A stretch of DNA of 16,211 nucleotides from CAZFZT01 sp964523675 (GCA_964523675.1 CAZFZT010000075.1:1-16211), one strand, 5' to 3'. Positions 1-7,772 are shown, numbered from the stretch's first letter. Made by a program: numbers and translations. Notes: generated by a model from the sequence alone, not told the origin.

Positions 1-862
1 CGGGCAGTACGCATGGCGTCAGGTTGAGAATGAACCCGCCGAGGGCAGCGAAGAGCGCGAGGACGAACAGGCCAAGCGGACCATCGAAACTCGGAAGCGT
101 GAAGCCGAAGAACGTCGGACGGGCCGGCGCGGCCAAGGCATCCTGCGCCCCTCCTTGCTCCAGGGCAGGTTCGACCGCATGCGCAGGCGCATCATCAGTT
201 CGTGAGCCGCCGCCGTCCTCTTCGCCGCGCGGCGCGTTGGACCCCCGCGCATCGTCGTGCAGCGCGAGCAGTTCATCAAAGAGCTTTGCGACATCTGTCT
301 CAAGAGCCGCGCCCCGAGGATCATCAGGGTCCCCCACCACCTTTGCCATCAGGCGGGCCGATACATCGGTCGGCATGTCGCACTTCTGAGGATCACATGC
401 CTGGTAGCGCACGGTTGCGACGATCTCGTATTCGCCGGGCGTCGCCGCCGCGGGCACTTCAACCGGAACACCCAAAAGCACACGATCGGCATACACATTG
501 GATTGAATCGCATGTTCACCCTCTCCTACGGTGAACGGCCTGGCCTTGGGCCAGAGCACGTCACCTGCGATCCAGCCGTCGGGCAGTGTCAGCGTCACCT
601 GCGTCGGATAGGTGAACTCCAGTTCATCGCCGGAGCCCGCGCCTGCCTGGATCTTCCAATTCTCCTGCACATCAAGAAGGATGCCGAGCATCGCCGCCTC
701 GCCGGGCGCCAGCGCGGATTCCTGGAACACCAACTGGGCAGCAACGCGTTTGGCCCGTTGCGGAGCGGTTCCCGGGGTGGTGAACTGACCCAGCGCCGCC
801 TCGGCCATCGCCATGAGTGCGAGAAGGGGCAGGAGCGAACGAATGAACCGTGAATGATGCAT
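1..862 (-). CDS. dsbD: DsbD-like thiol:disulfide interchange protein, N-terminal part (gene runs off the window)
   Basis: Reading leftwards from the ATG at 862, 287 codons are open to the window edge. Residues 1-25 look like a signal peptide (basic start, then a Leu/Ala-rich core ending near ALG). A beta-rich periplasmic domain follows, with the cysteine pair C156 and C161 in YQACDPQKC, which resembles the redox pair of the DsbD N-terminal (alpha) domain. Residues 178-250 are an acidic, Ala/Gly-rich linker. The last visible residues, GGFILNLTPCVLP, match the first helix of the DsbD/CcdA membrane domain, where C284 would be the first membrane cysteine. DsbD-family proteins pass electrons from cytoplasmic thioredoxin across the membrane to periplasmic thiols. 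The rest of the membrane domain and any C-terminal thioredoxin domain lie outside the window, so a CcdA- or ScsB-like variant is possible. No Shine-Dalgarno is seen. The gene diverges from fliM. Confidence 0.85.
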   Translation of the reverse strand, partial: MHHSRFIRSLLPLLALMAMAEAALGQFTTPGTAPQRAKRVAAQLVFQESALAPGEAAMLGILLDVQENWKIQAGAGSGDELEFTYPTQVTLTLPDGWIAGDVLWPKARPFTVGEGEHAIQSNVYADRVLLGVPVEVPAAATPGEYEIVATVRYQACDPQKCDMPTDVSARLMAKVVGDPDDPRGAALETDVAKLFDELLALHDDARGSNAPRGEEDGGGSRTDDAPAHAVEPALEQGGAQDALAAPARPTFFGFTLPSFDGPLGLFVLALFAALGGFILNLTPCVLP

Positions 863-946
863 GATGAAAGGCGACAGGTCTCGATCTGGCGAAGGCGATC
901 TCAAGCGTGCGGCGGCAATGCTCCGATAAAGGCAGTGCCCCTCCAG

Positions 947-1008
947 GGTGAGAACGATAGTGCTCCTCACCGGCCAAATACAACAGTCGAAGGAAGAACG
1001 CTCGACTG
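947..1008. repeat. Two inverted repeats in the dsbD-fliM divergent intergenic region
   Basis: The 250-base divergent spacer holds two dyads of equal span, 25 bases each. The first is GGTGAG/CTCACC at 947-952 and 966-971. The second is CAGTCGA/TCGACTG at 984-990 and 1002-1008. The two differ in sequence. They could be operators or weak hairpins in one of the two leaders. No convincing sigma-70, sigma-54 or sigma-28 promoter was recognised in this spacer. Confidence 0.35.
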
Positions 1009-1112
1009 CTTACCATGATTCCGGGTTTTTGCCGGGCTCGATTCCCGCCCTCCTCCTTCGCTGTCAGGCCCGGCATCCGCTGTTGATGACTGATCCGTAA
1101 CCTCCCGCCCGC

Positions 1113-2129
1113 ATGACTGATCTTCTCGACCAATCTGACATTGATGCGCTGCTGACGGCGGTGGGAACGGGCGAGGTTGAAGGGCCGACGGTCCATGCCC
1201 AGATCTTCTCGCGCTATCGCCGCCGCATGGAGCGCGTCGAGATCAAGGACTACGACTTCAAGCGTCCGGAGCGCATCAGCAAGGACCAGATGCGGGCGCT
1301 CCAGACACTCCATGAGACGTTCGCCCGCAACTACGGCGCATCGCTTTCGGGCTTCCTGCGCACGATCGTCGAAGTGCGCGTCGCGCATGCCGAGCAGATG
1401 ACCTACTCCGAGTTCATCTCCTCGCTGCCCAATCCGACGAGCTTCAACCTGATCGATGCGTCTCAACTTGAAGGACAGTTGTGCCTTGAGATCTCGCCGC
1501 TCATCATCTACCCGATCATCGATCGGCTGCTCGGAGGGTCGAACCAGGATGTTTTCATTCCGCAGCGGGCGATGACCATGATCGAAACGCGTCTGGTGCG
1601 GAAGATTCTCGATCGAGGCATGGCCGCATTGTGCGAGGCATGGGAGTCGATTCGCACGATCGAGTTCACGCTTGGCGACATGGAATCGAATCCGCAGATC
1701 GTGCAGATCGTGCCGCCCAACGAGGTGGTGGTCGTCATCGGCTTCGAGATTCGCATGACGAACCGCGCGGGAACGATGTCGCTGTGCATTCCGTTCAACG
1801 CCATTGAACCGGTCGTCGATGATCTGTCCAACCAGAGCTGGTTCCTCGCGGGCAAACATCGTGGCGAAGCACAGTGGGGTCGCTTCATTGCGCACCAGTT
1901 GAAGGACGCGCCGCTCGAGGTCTCCGGCATTCTGGCGGAAACAACGATCACGATGGCGGAGCTGCGCAATCTTGAAGTGGGCGATGTGATTCTGACCGAG
2001 AAGCCGGCCACGTCGCCGGTGACGCTGACGGCCGGCGGGGTGCCGAAGTTCCTCGCGCACATCGGGCAGTACCGGGGCAACCGCGCAATGCGCGTCTTGC
2101 GGCGGGTCAAGCCCGGCGATCGCCGATAG
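1113..2129 (+). CDS. fliM: Flagellar motor switch protein FliM
   Basis: A 338-residue protein of normal FliM length. The N-terminus LDQSDIDALL (5-14) is the conserved short motif that binds phosphorylated CheY in FliM proteins. The middle domain begins near YDFKRPERIS (47-56) and runs through the conserved ARNYGASLSGFLRT (71-84) and SLPNPTSFNLI (104-114) segments to about residue 235. The C-terminal SpoA domain that packs with FliN covers about 262-332 and includes APLEVSGILAET. FliM sits in the cytoplasmic C-ring, where it links CheY signalling to the direction of motor rotation. The ATG at 1113 puts the CheY motif at the usual distance from the N-terminus; no Shine-Dalgarno precedes it. No other flagellar gene is in the window, so this copy is separate from any fliN or fliL cluster unless one lies beyond the left edge. 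Confidence 0.96.
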   Translation: MTDLLDQSDIDALLTAVGTGEVEGPTVHAQIFSRYRRRMERVEIKDYDFKRPERISKDQMRALQTLHETFARNYGASLSGFLRTIVEVRVAHAEQMTYSEFISSLPNPTSFNLIDASQLEGQLCLEISPLIIYPIIDRLLGGSNQDVFIPQRAMTMIETRLVRKILDRGMAALCEAWESIRTIEFTLGDMESNPQIVQIVPPNEVVVVIGFEIRMTNRAGTMSLCIPFNAIEPVVDDLSNQSWFLAGKHRGEAQWGRFIAHQLKDAPLEVSGILAETTITMAELRNLEVGDVILTEKPATSPVTLTAGGVPKFLAHIGQYRGNRAMRVLRRVKPGDRR

Positions 2130-2201
2130 ACAACGAGCATTCATCTCCGCGATCGAGCGTCGTCGAGCCATGTTGACTTTTCCCTCATCGGGCGGTTCAC
2201 T

Positions 2202-2963
2202 GTGCGCTGCTTGGTTGCAACAACGACCAACTCGAGGCCGCAACTGATCCTGCCGCGCGGCTTGATCTTTCTTGCCGCGCTGTGGTTTGCCGCCTCACTG
2301 CTGCTGGCGATGGGACTGCGCACGCCGGTGCATGCGACGGCTGCGAGTCTTGAGCCGGGGATTCGCTTGATGCTTCAGTTTGTAACGCTCGGCTTGATGA
2401 TCGGCTGGCCGCTGCTGCGCCTGAGCCAACCGCCGACGCCGCTGCCTGCGAAGCAGACGCTGCTTGACCTGCTGACGCTGGCGACGCTGCTTCAGATCAT
2501 CGTCTGGGTGCCGCGCGTCTTCACGGTGTGGACCGTCAGCAGGACCGCCGCCATCGATGCCATGCTACTGGCGTGGATGGCGATGATCGGCGCGATCATC
2601 GCTTCCGCCATCAAGCCGTCTCAACGCAGCACGTCCGGCCATCCGGCGGTGCGAGCGATTGCGATGACGGCGTGTGTTGCGTTGACCCTGCTTGGGCCGC
2701 TGCTGGTGCTGCTGGGCGCATCGTGGACGAGCGTGCGCAGCAATCTTGTCGCGGTGGGCCCGTTCATGGGGATCGCCTCTTTGGCGGCGGGCGGCGCGAC
2801 GCCTGCTTCACCAACACAGTGGCAGGCGATCGCCGTCATTGCTTCCGCTGCGGGCTTGTGCTGGCTTGCCCTCGGCTTGATGTCAATCGGCCGGGGTCAG
2901 GCCGGTGTGCGCACGCTCGATGCTCGAAGCGCGCCGGCCGGGGAATCGAACGCGAGCGGCTGA
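2202..2963 (+). CDS. Multi-pass membrane protein of unknown function
   Basis: Family not recognised. From the GTG at 2202 the product is 253 residues with about six or seven hydrophobic helices, roughly at 18-38, 55-73, 87-108, 117-137, 151-173, (183-198) and 207-228, and a short polar tail. No catalytic motif, metal site or transporter signature is visible. The frame stays open upstream of 2202 without an ATG, so the start is uncertain; a TTG a few codons later is possible. It lies 72 bases after fliM and ends 20 bases before the cardiolipin synthase start on the same strand, so co-transcription with one or both is likely. That suggests, but does not show, a role in the cell envelope. The third-position GC preference and the consistent hydrophobic pattern support real coding. 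Confidence 0.7.
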   Translation: MRCLVATTTNSRPQLILPRGLIFLAALWFAASLLLAMGLRTPVHATAASLEPGIRLMLQFVTLGLMIGWPLLRLSQPPTPLPAKQTLLDLLTLATLLQIIVWVPRVFTVWTVSRTAAIDAMLLAWMAMIGAIIASAIKPSQRSTSGHPAVRAIAMTACVALTLLGPLLVLLGASWTSVRSNLVAVGPFMGIASLAAGGATPASPTQWQAIAVIASAAGLCWLALGLMSIGRGQAGVRTLDARSAPAGESNASG

Positions 2964-2983
2964 TTTGCTTACACTTTGCCGGC

Positions 2984-4423
2984 ATGGGATTCCCTTCTGC
3001 AATCCCGCTGTTCGTGGAGTTCCTGCTCCGTCTGGTGCTGGCGGGGTTCATCCTCATGCGGAGGCGGCCGCATCCTGCCATCACGGTGGCGTGGATTCTG
3101 CTGATCCTGATAGTTCCCATCTTCGGATTTCTGCTTTATCTGCTGATCGGGGAAGTGCGTCTGGGCCGGGGCCGCATTCGTCGGCATGGCGAGATCATGG
3201 AGCGCATCGAAGCGTCGGCGACGCCGCCCGCATCAACCCGCCGCGCCATGCAACCACCGGTCGCGCTGCAGTATCAACCGATCATCGCGCTTGGCGAAGC
3301 GGTCAGCCACAACCGCGCGCTAGGGGGCAATGCGCTGGAGCTGATCAGCGACACGGATGAAATGACCCACCGCCTCATCCAGGACATCGATGCAGCCCGT
3401 CAGCGCATTCACATGGTGTTTTACATCTACCTCGGTGACGCCACCGGCCGGCGCCTGGGCGAGGCGCTGATTCGCGCAGCGGAGCGCGGCGTGGAATGCC
3501 GCGTGCTTTTGGATGGCGTTGGATCACGTGACTTCCTGAAGTCTGAGCTGCGCGAAGAGATGAACCGCCGCGGCGTGAACGTGGTCGAAGCGCTCCCCAC
3601 CAGTGTTCTTCGTCTTCCGTTTGCGCGGATGGACCTGCGCAATCACCGTAAGATCGTCATCATCGACAGCGCCACGGCGTACACCGGCAGCCAGAACATT
3701 GCCGACGCTGATTTTGCGCCCAAGCGCAAGTACGCGCCGTGGGTCGACGTCTCGGTGCGCATCCAGGGGCCGGTGACGCGCGATCTGGAGATGCTCTTTA
3801 TCGAAGACTGGTACCTCGACACCAACGAATCGCTCGAGTACGTGCTGGCGATCGACCCCATCTACATTGAAGACGGCATCGCCGCCCAGGTGATGGGCAC
3901 CGGCCCCAATGCCTACAACGAGGCGCTGCGGCAACTCTCGCAATCGGCCTTTCATTCAGCGCGCGAGGAACTCATCCTGACCACGCCGTACTTCGTGCCG
4001 GATGAATCGACTGCGGCCGCACTTCGCACTGCAGCCCGTCGCGGTGTGGACACCATTCTCGTGGTTCCGGCGCGAAACGACTCGCTGCTGGTGCGCATCG
4101 CCAGTCGGAGTTTCTATGAATCACTCCTCGAAGCCGGTGTCAAGATTTACGAATTTCAGAACGGTCTCCTGCATGCCAAGACGATGACGGTCGATCGAGA
4201 CCTGGCGCTGGTGAGCACGGCCAATCTCGATCGGCGGAGCTTCGAGTTGAACTTCGAGGTGAGTCTGCTCGTGTATGACACCGACTTCGCCAGCCAGTTG
4301 CGGTTCCTGCAGACTTCCTATGTCGAGCAATCGCGACGACTGGCGCTTGCTGACTGGGCGAAGCGCGGCCGAGCAAAGCGTCTGGGGGAAAATGCCGTGG
4401 GCATCCTCAGCCCGCTGCTGTAA
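2984..4423 (+). CDS. cls: Cardiolipin synthase (phospholipase D superfamily)
   Basis: A 479-residue protein with the layout of bacterial ClsA-type enzymes. Two N-terminal membrane helices (about 5-25 and 33-55) are followed by two phospholipase D domains. The HxKxxxxD motifs are complete: H221, K223, D228 followed by GSQN, and H397, K399, D404 followed by STANLD. The enzyme condenses phosphatidylglycerol, with a second phospholipid as partner, to cardiolipin at the inner membrane. The reading frame is open for 456 bases before 2984, but that part overlaps the upstream membrane protein gene in another frame and lacks membrane character. The ATG at 2984 gives the family's usual N-terminus and length. 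No Shine-Dalgarno is seen. It probably shares a transcript with the upstream gene. Confidence 0.93.
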   Translation: MGFPSAIPLFVEFLLRLVLAGFILMRRRPHPAITVAWILLILIVPIFGFLLYLLIGEVRLGRGRIRRHGEIMERIEASATPPASTRRAMQPPVALQYQPIIALGEAVSHNRALGGNALELISDTDEMTHRLIQDIDAARQRIHMVFYIYLGDATGRRLGEALIRAAERGVECRVLLDGVGSRDFLKSELREEMNRRGVNVVEALPTSVLRLPFARMDLRNHRKIVIIDSATAYTGSQNIADADFAPKRKYAPWVDVSVRIQGPVTRDLEMLFIEDWYLDTNESLEYVLAIDPIYIEDGIAAQVMGTGPNAYNEALRQLSQSAFHSAREELILTTPYFVPDESTAAALRTAARRGVDTILVVPARNDSLLVRIASRSFYESLLEAGVKIYEFQNGLLHAKTMTVDRDLALVSTANLDRRSFELNFEVSLLVYDTDFASQLRFLQTSYVEQSRRLALADWAKRGRAKRLGENAVGILSPLL

Positions 4424-4479
4424 TTCTGGGGCACGGCTCCTGGGCCGGCCTGCCAAGCTGAACTTCTCACTGCCTTTTC

Positions 4480-4510
4480 TTGACACCCTGCCGCACGAGT
4501 GTGGTATCTT
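4480..4510 (+). promoter_or_regulatory. Candidate sigma-70 promoter of the HTH regulator gene
   Basis: TTGACA, a perfect -35, lies at 4480-4485, and TATCTT at 4505-4510 matches the -10 consensus at four of six positions. The 19-base spacer is longer than ideal. Transcription from here would give a leader of about 80 bases before the ATG at 4596. A second TTGACA at 4536-4541 has no good -10 at the right distance. Confidence 0.45.
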
Positions 4511-4595
4511 GTAGCCGCGCACGAGGCGCGACACATTGACAATGCAATCTGAGCGCTTGCAGCCGGCGTGGAAGCGTTCAGTGGAGGGTCGGACC

Positions 4596-5027
4596 ATGAA
4601 TGTTCAATCGGATTATCAACTTCGGGAACAGTCGCTGCAGCGGCTGGAGGAACTGGTGGAAAGCGTTGGCGTTCACCGTTTTGCCGGGTGCATGGGCCTG
4701 TCGACGCGGCAGATCAACCGCATCCTGTGCGGCGCCCAGCCGAATCCGGTCGAGCGGATCATTCGCTGCCTTCAGAGCGCCACACCCGAAGCCGGCGATA
4801 AGGCGCTCGACTTCATCTGCCAGGAGATGGGCGGCCACTTCGTGCGCCACGCTCATCCGGAGGAATCCATGGTGAATGCGGTGCGCGAATGCGCGGAAGC
4901 GATTGCTGCGATCAGCGACGGCGAGATTTGCGATGCGGATATCCGGGATGTGCGCGAGGCCATCAGCGCGCTCTCTGCGGTCATCATGGGAAAGAGTCTG
5001 CCAACCGCCGACGGCCATCGCACCTAG
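4596..5027 (+). CDS. Small helix-turn-helix DNA-binding protein
   Basis: A 143-residue soluble protein. The ATG at 4596 is chosen because GGAGG at 4583-4587 stands 8 bases before it; in-frame starts at 4536 (TTG) and 4542 (ATG) have no such site. Residues 27-45 (helix, turn around GLST, then RQINRILCG) read as a lambda-repressor-type helix-turn-helix. The following stretch NPVERIIRCLQ to FICQEMGGHFV resembles the layout of phage CII-like regulators, in which a helical segment follows the DNA-binding part. The C-terminal half (95-135) is helical and acidic and may mediate oligomerisation. It is probably a transcriptional regulator; its targets cannot be told from context. It faces the pqiA-like gene with a 57-base convergent gap. 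The CII resemblance is an impression from layout, not a confirmed family match. Confidence 0.7.
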   Translation: MNVQSDYQLREQSLQRLEELVESVGVHRFAGCMGLSTRQINRILCGAQPNPVERIIRCLQSATPEAGDKALDFICQEMGGHFVRHAHPEESMVNAVRECAEAIAAISDGEICDADIRDVREAISALSAVIMGKSLPTADGHRT

Positions 5028-5084
5028 CGTGTTCTATTCTCAGCGGCGGTTTCGCCACAACCTGATCGTCCCCAGTTGAGCAAT

Positions 5085-5711
5085 TCACTGCTCTTCCCAC
5101 AGCCGCCTCGGGTCGAAACAAGCGGCTGCGATGAGGTTGAACACCACACATCCAGTGAACAGGAGCGCGGCAGGGCCGGCCGAGACGCTCACCATGTCCC
5201 CGAGCTTCAGAATCGCAACCAACATCGCCACCAGCACCACGTCGAGCATACCCCACTTCCCGGTCCATTCGATGAGCCGCCATGTCCACCGTCGGTGATG
5301 ATGGGCAAGCGACGTTCCCGCGAGCGTCAGCCCCAACAGCGCGATAAGCTTTCCCAGCGGAAAGATGACCGAGCAGAACAACACCACGAGGCCGACGACC
5401 ATATGGCCTGCTGAAAACAGCGAGGTGATTCCCTCGAGAATGCTTGCTTCGTTATCGTGACCGAGTTGCTCAACGCGGATCATGGGAAGTGTGACCGCGG
5501 CCGGGTAGAGAATCAGCGCGGCTGCGGCGAACGCGGCTGCTCGACTGTTGCTTCGCGCGTTGATCGCACGTACATCAATACTGCATCCGCACCTCGCGCA
5601 GCATGCTCGCATCCGGTGAGGCAGCGCGGCAGGCGCCTGTTGTATCAAGCCGCAACACCCGCAGGTGCGCAGCAGGTTGTGAGGCATGTTGGAGCGATCA
5701 CTGCTCATCAT
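5085..5711 (-). CDS. PqiA-like integral membrane protein, one module
   Basis: A 208-residue membrane protein. The N-terminus carries two cysteine pairs, C17-x-x-C20 and C38-x-x-C41, resembling the zinc-ribbon start of PqiA proteins, with extra cysteines beside them. Four hydrophobic segments follow, about 58-78, 104-130, 153-172 and 176-198. The segment GKWGMLDVVLVAMLVAILK (151-169) is the best-known PqiA signature. E. coli PqiA and YebS have two such modules in about 420 residues; this has one, as do many stand-alone homologues. PqiA-type proteins partner MCE-domain proteins (PqiB, YebT) in lipid traffic across the envelope, but no MCE gene is in view. Its ATG overlaps the stop of the upstream ACT gene as ATGA (5711-5708), so the two are probably translationally coupled. 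Confidence 0.85.
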   Translation of the reverse strand: MMSSDRSNMPHNLLRTCGCCGLIQQAPAALPHRMRACCARCGCSIDVRAINARSNSRAAAFAAAALILYPAAVTLPMIRVEQLGHDNEASILEGITSLFSAGHMVVGLVVLFCSVIFPLGKLIALLGLTLAGTSLAHHHRRWTWRLIEWTGKWGMLDVVLVAMLVAILKLGDMVSVSAGPAALLFTGCVVFNLIAAACFDPRRLWEEQ

Positions 5712-6127
5712 TCAAACGTTGCCACGGACCGCAATGCTGTTTCCGCTCGCTGGCTGTGTTCGGCCTTGACGAGCAGAATATCAGTGTCATACGTCGAAAC
5801 GGCGAAGACGGGAACATTCGCATCGGCAAGCGCGCCGGTGAGCCGGGCGAGAATGCCAACAAGCCCGAAGTCGAGCCGGCCGACCACGCGCATGGCCATC
5901 CAGCCGGTTTCGACGGCGACCTCCGGATGATCGCTCGGGATGTGCGATTCATCAGCGATGATCGTAAGTTCATCCGCGGTGCGAATGATCGCGCTCAAAC
6001 CCGAGGCGCGCCCGGCCCAATCCGGAAGCGGCGCCTTATGCGGCAGCCGGCACACCGCGTACCGACCCGGCAGCCAGCGCATGGTGAGCGCGGGTTGGTT
6101 GGCATTGGCTGTGTCTGGAGAGAGCAT
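5708..6127 (-). CDS. ACT domain-containing protein (CASTOR-like ACT family)
   Basis: A 139-residue protein on the minus strand. It has the features of small bacterial ACT-domain proteins related to the arginine sensor CASTOR: PLPDW (33-37), a TADELTIIADE segment (50-60) ending a first ACT-like half, then GWMAMRV (75-81), LDFGLVGILARLTGALADA (85-103) and the signature VFAVSTYDTDILLVK (107-121). ACT domains bind amino acids or other small ligands, so a sensory role is likely but the ligand is unknown. Starts at ATG 6127 or at the in-frame Met 16 (TMRWLPG) are both possible; neither has a Shine-Dalgarno, and the family usually begins close to Met 16. It is the first gene of a two-gene unit with the PqiA-like gene, and its 5' side carries the hairpin array. 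Confidence 0.82.
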   Translation of the reverse strand: MLSPDTANANQPALTMRWLPGRYAVCRLPHKAPLPDWAGRASGLSAIIRTADELTIIADESHIPSDHPEVAVETGWMAMRVVGRLDFGLVGILARLTGALADANVPVFAVSTYDTDILLVKAEHSQRAETALRSVATFE

Positions 6128-6145
6128 GGAGTGCGACGAGACGGT

Positions 6146-6245
6146 GGTGGTGCGGGTTTCCGACCTGCTGTGGTGGTGCAGGTCTCTGACCTGCTGTAGT
6201 TCCGGCTCAGAGGCCCGGCGAAACTCTCACGGCTCAGAGAGCCGT
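6146..6245. repeat. Array of four 17-base hairpins, including a 26-base tandem duplication
   Basis: Four units each have 7-base arms and a 3-base loop. Unit 1, 6152-6168, is GCGGGTT-TCC-GACCTGC, fully paired as RNA on the plus strand if G-U pairs are allowed. Unit 2, 6178-6194, is GCAGGTC-TCT-GACCTGC, perfect. Unit 3, 6202-6218, is CCGGCTC-AGA-GGCCCGG, imperfect. Unit 4, 6229-6245, is ACGGCTC-AGA-GAGCCGT, perfect. Unit starts are 24 to 27 bases apart. Units 1 and 2 lie in abutting 26-base direct repeats (6146-6171 and 6172-6197) with three mismatches. Units 2 and 4 share the core TCAGAGA in opposite orientations but have different, still complementary arms. The array lies between the divergent ACT gene start and tRNA-Gln. 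Confidence 0.8.
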
Positions 6246-6277
6246 ACCACTTGGAGAGCGGTGCCATCAAAGCGCCC

Positions 6278-6305
6278 TTGATCGCCTCGCTTTGCCCGAT
6301 AGAAT
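6278..6305 (+). promoter_or_regulatory. Promoter of tRNA-Gln
   Basis: TTGATC (6278-6283, four of six consensus bases) and TAGAAT (6300-6305, five of six) are 16 bases apart. The -10 ends 18 bases before the mature 5' end of the tRNA, a usual distance. Confidence 0.6.
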
Positions 6306-6323
6306 CGCAGCAACTGATCCAAA

Positions 6324-6394
6324 TGGGGATTGGTGTAACGGCAGCACGACTGGCTCTGAACCAGTTAGTCTAGGTTCGAATCCTAGATCCCCAG
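6324..6394 (+). tRNA. tRNA-Gln (anticodon CTG)
   Basis: The acceptor stem TGGGGAT (6324-6330) pairs with ATCCCCA (6387-6393), with discriminator G at 6394. The anticodon stem ACTGG/CCAGT encloses the loop CTCTGAA (6354-6360) with anticodon CTG at 6356-6358, which reads CAG. The T-loop TTCGAAT is standard. The weak U1-A72 pair is typical of glutamine tRNAs. CCA is not encoded. In organisms with GatCAB (gatC and gatA are in this window) such a tRNA may be charged with glutamate and then amidated, unless a GlnRS is present. Confidence 0.97.
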
Positions 6395-6408
6395 TTTGAT
6401 TTCTTGGT

Positions 6409-6446
6409 GAGACATGCGGCCGCTTCATGCGGCCGTCTCGTTTTTT
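6409..6446 (+). terminator. Rho-independent terminator of tRNA-Gln
   Basis: GAGAC (6409-6413) and GGCCGC (6418-6423) pair with GCGGCC (6429-6434) and GTCTC (6435-6439), with a 4-base bulge in the left arm. The six-T run 6441-6446 follows. A second small hairpin without a T tract, GACTGC/GCAGTC, lies at 6460-6476; its role is unknown. Confidence 0.75.
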
Positions 6447-6579
6447 GGGGGGACGAGGTGACTGCTCCATGCAGTCGCAAAGGGCCATTGAGCAGGTCAA
6501 GAATCGGCGTCAATGCCGGTGTCCAGATGGGGTCGTCACTTCGTAGCATCACGATGCACCAGCGCGGTGTACCCCCGGC

Positions 6580-7772
6580 ATGATTCAACACTCGCACGAA
6601 CCTGAGCCGCCAACGCAACGCAAGGATGAGCCCACGCAGCGCAAGGCGCCTCGTCCCGCCGGCGAGGGGTTGACCTTTCATGGCAGCGCGGAGCCCACTG
6701 TCGGCATCGAGATCGAGGCGGCGGTTCTGGAACGAGACACCGGCGAGCTGGCGCCCGGCTCGCCGCGCATTCTTGCGGCCTGCAAGGACGAGGACATCGA
6801 GAATGTTTCGGCCGAGCTCATGCAATCGATGATCGAGATGCGCACCGGTGTCTGCCATAACGTGACCGAGGCGCGGGAGCAATTGATTACCTTGCTGCGA
6901 AGGGTGCGCAACATCGCGCGTTCGCTCGGCTACAACCTTGCCCTGCTGGGCACGCACCCCTCAGCGAAGCCCAACGAGAATGTCCTCTTTCCTGATGACC
7001 GTTACACGAAGGCGGGCAACCGGCTTGCCTGGATGATCTATCACCGGGTGACCTTCGGTCTGCACGTACACGTCGGCGTGCGCAGCGGCGATGAAGCGAT
7101 CGCGCTGTCAAACCTGCTGATCCAATACCTGCCGCACGTTCTCGCGCTTTCCGCCAATTCGCCGTTCTGGCAGGGCGTGGATACCGGGCTTTCGTCGGCC
7201 CGTGCGATTCTGTATGGCATCGTGCCGCATGCCGGCATCCCGCCGCATTTCACCGGCTGGAAGGACTTCCGCAGCTACTGTCAGACGATGCGCGACTGCG
7301 ACGTGCTGCGCTCGCACAAGGATGTGAAGTGGGACATTCGGCCGCGTGCTGATCTGGGCACCGTCGAGTTCCGCATCTGCGATATGCCCGGGAGCATGGC
7401 CCACACGCTCGCACTGGCGGGCTTGATCCGCAGCATGGTGGTGTTCGGCCAGCGGTTGCTCGATGAGAAGCCGCAGATTCGAGCAGGCGATGAACGGCGT
7501 CACTGGATTGCAGCGGAGAACAAATGGCTCGCCGCCCGGTTCGGCCTGGATGCAATTTACATCAGCACGCCGGCCGGTCGAAGAAAGTCGTTGCGGCAGG
7601 AGATCGGCGACCTCGTGGAGCGCCTGCTGCCGATCGCAATGGAACATGAAGATGAACGACACTTGGCGCCGCTGCGCGCGATCGATCGCTTCGAGTCGGG
7701 CGCGCATCGACAACGCCGCCTCTACCGGGACGCCGGGACGTGGAAGGCCATCATTGATGATGCGGTCAAGCA
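6580..7772 (+). CDS. YbdK-type carboxylate-amine ligase (GCS2 family), 3' end lost in the N gap
   Basis: 397 complete codons are visible before the N run. Family motifs in order: VGIEIE (41-46), SMIEMRTGVC (83-92), HVHVGV (162-167), SANSPFW (191-197), WDIRPR (251-256), TVEFRICD (261-268) and YRDAGTWKAIIDDAVK near the end. This is the glutamate-cysteine ligase type 2 (YbdK/EgtA-like) fold, which uses ATP to join a carboxylate to an amine. Many members have only weak glutamate-cysteine ligase activity and other, unknown substrates. The E. coli YbdK is about 370 residues, so probably only a few C-terminal residues are missing. The first 38 residues are an Arg/Pro/Glu-rich extension with a duplicated PTQRK, so a later start is possible. 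No Shine-Dalgarno is seen. It stands upstream of a class II glutamine amidotransferase across the gap. Confidence 0.9.

Noticed and set aside
672..2243. A 523-codon open frame antisense to fliM
   Set aside because: It lies almost wholly over fliM, whose protein is unmistakable. The antisense product is His/Arg-rich without domains, a common shadow in GC-rich DNA.
2528..2983. N-terminal extension of the cardiolipin synthase
   Set aside because: It overlaps the upstream membrane protein in another frame, is Cys/Arg-rich, and the family's membrane helices begin just after the ATG at 2984.
4536..4595. Earlier start of the small HTH protein (TTG 4536 or ATG 4542)
   Set aside because: No ribosome binding site there, while GGAGG stands 8 bases before the ATG at 4596.
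6146..6245. Riboswitch or T-box upstream of the ACT gene
   Set aside because: The simple 7-pair hairpins show none of the conserved loops of known riboswitch or T-box classes.
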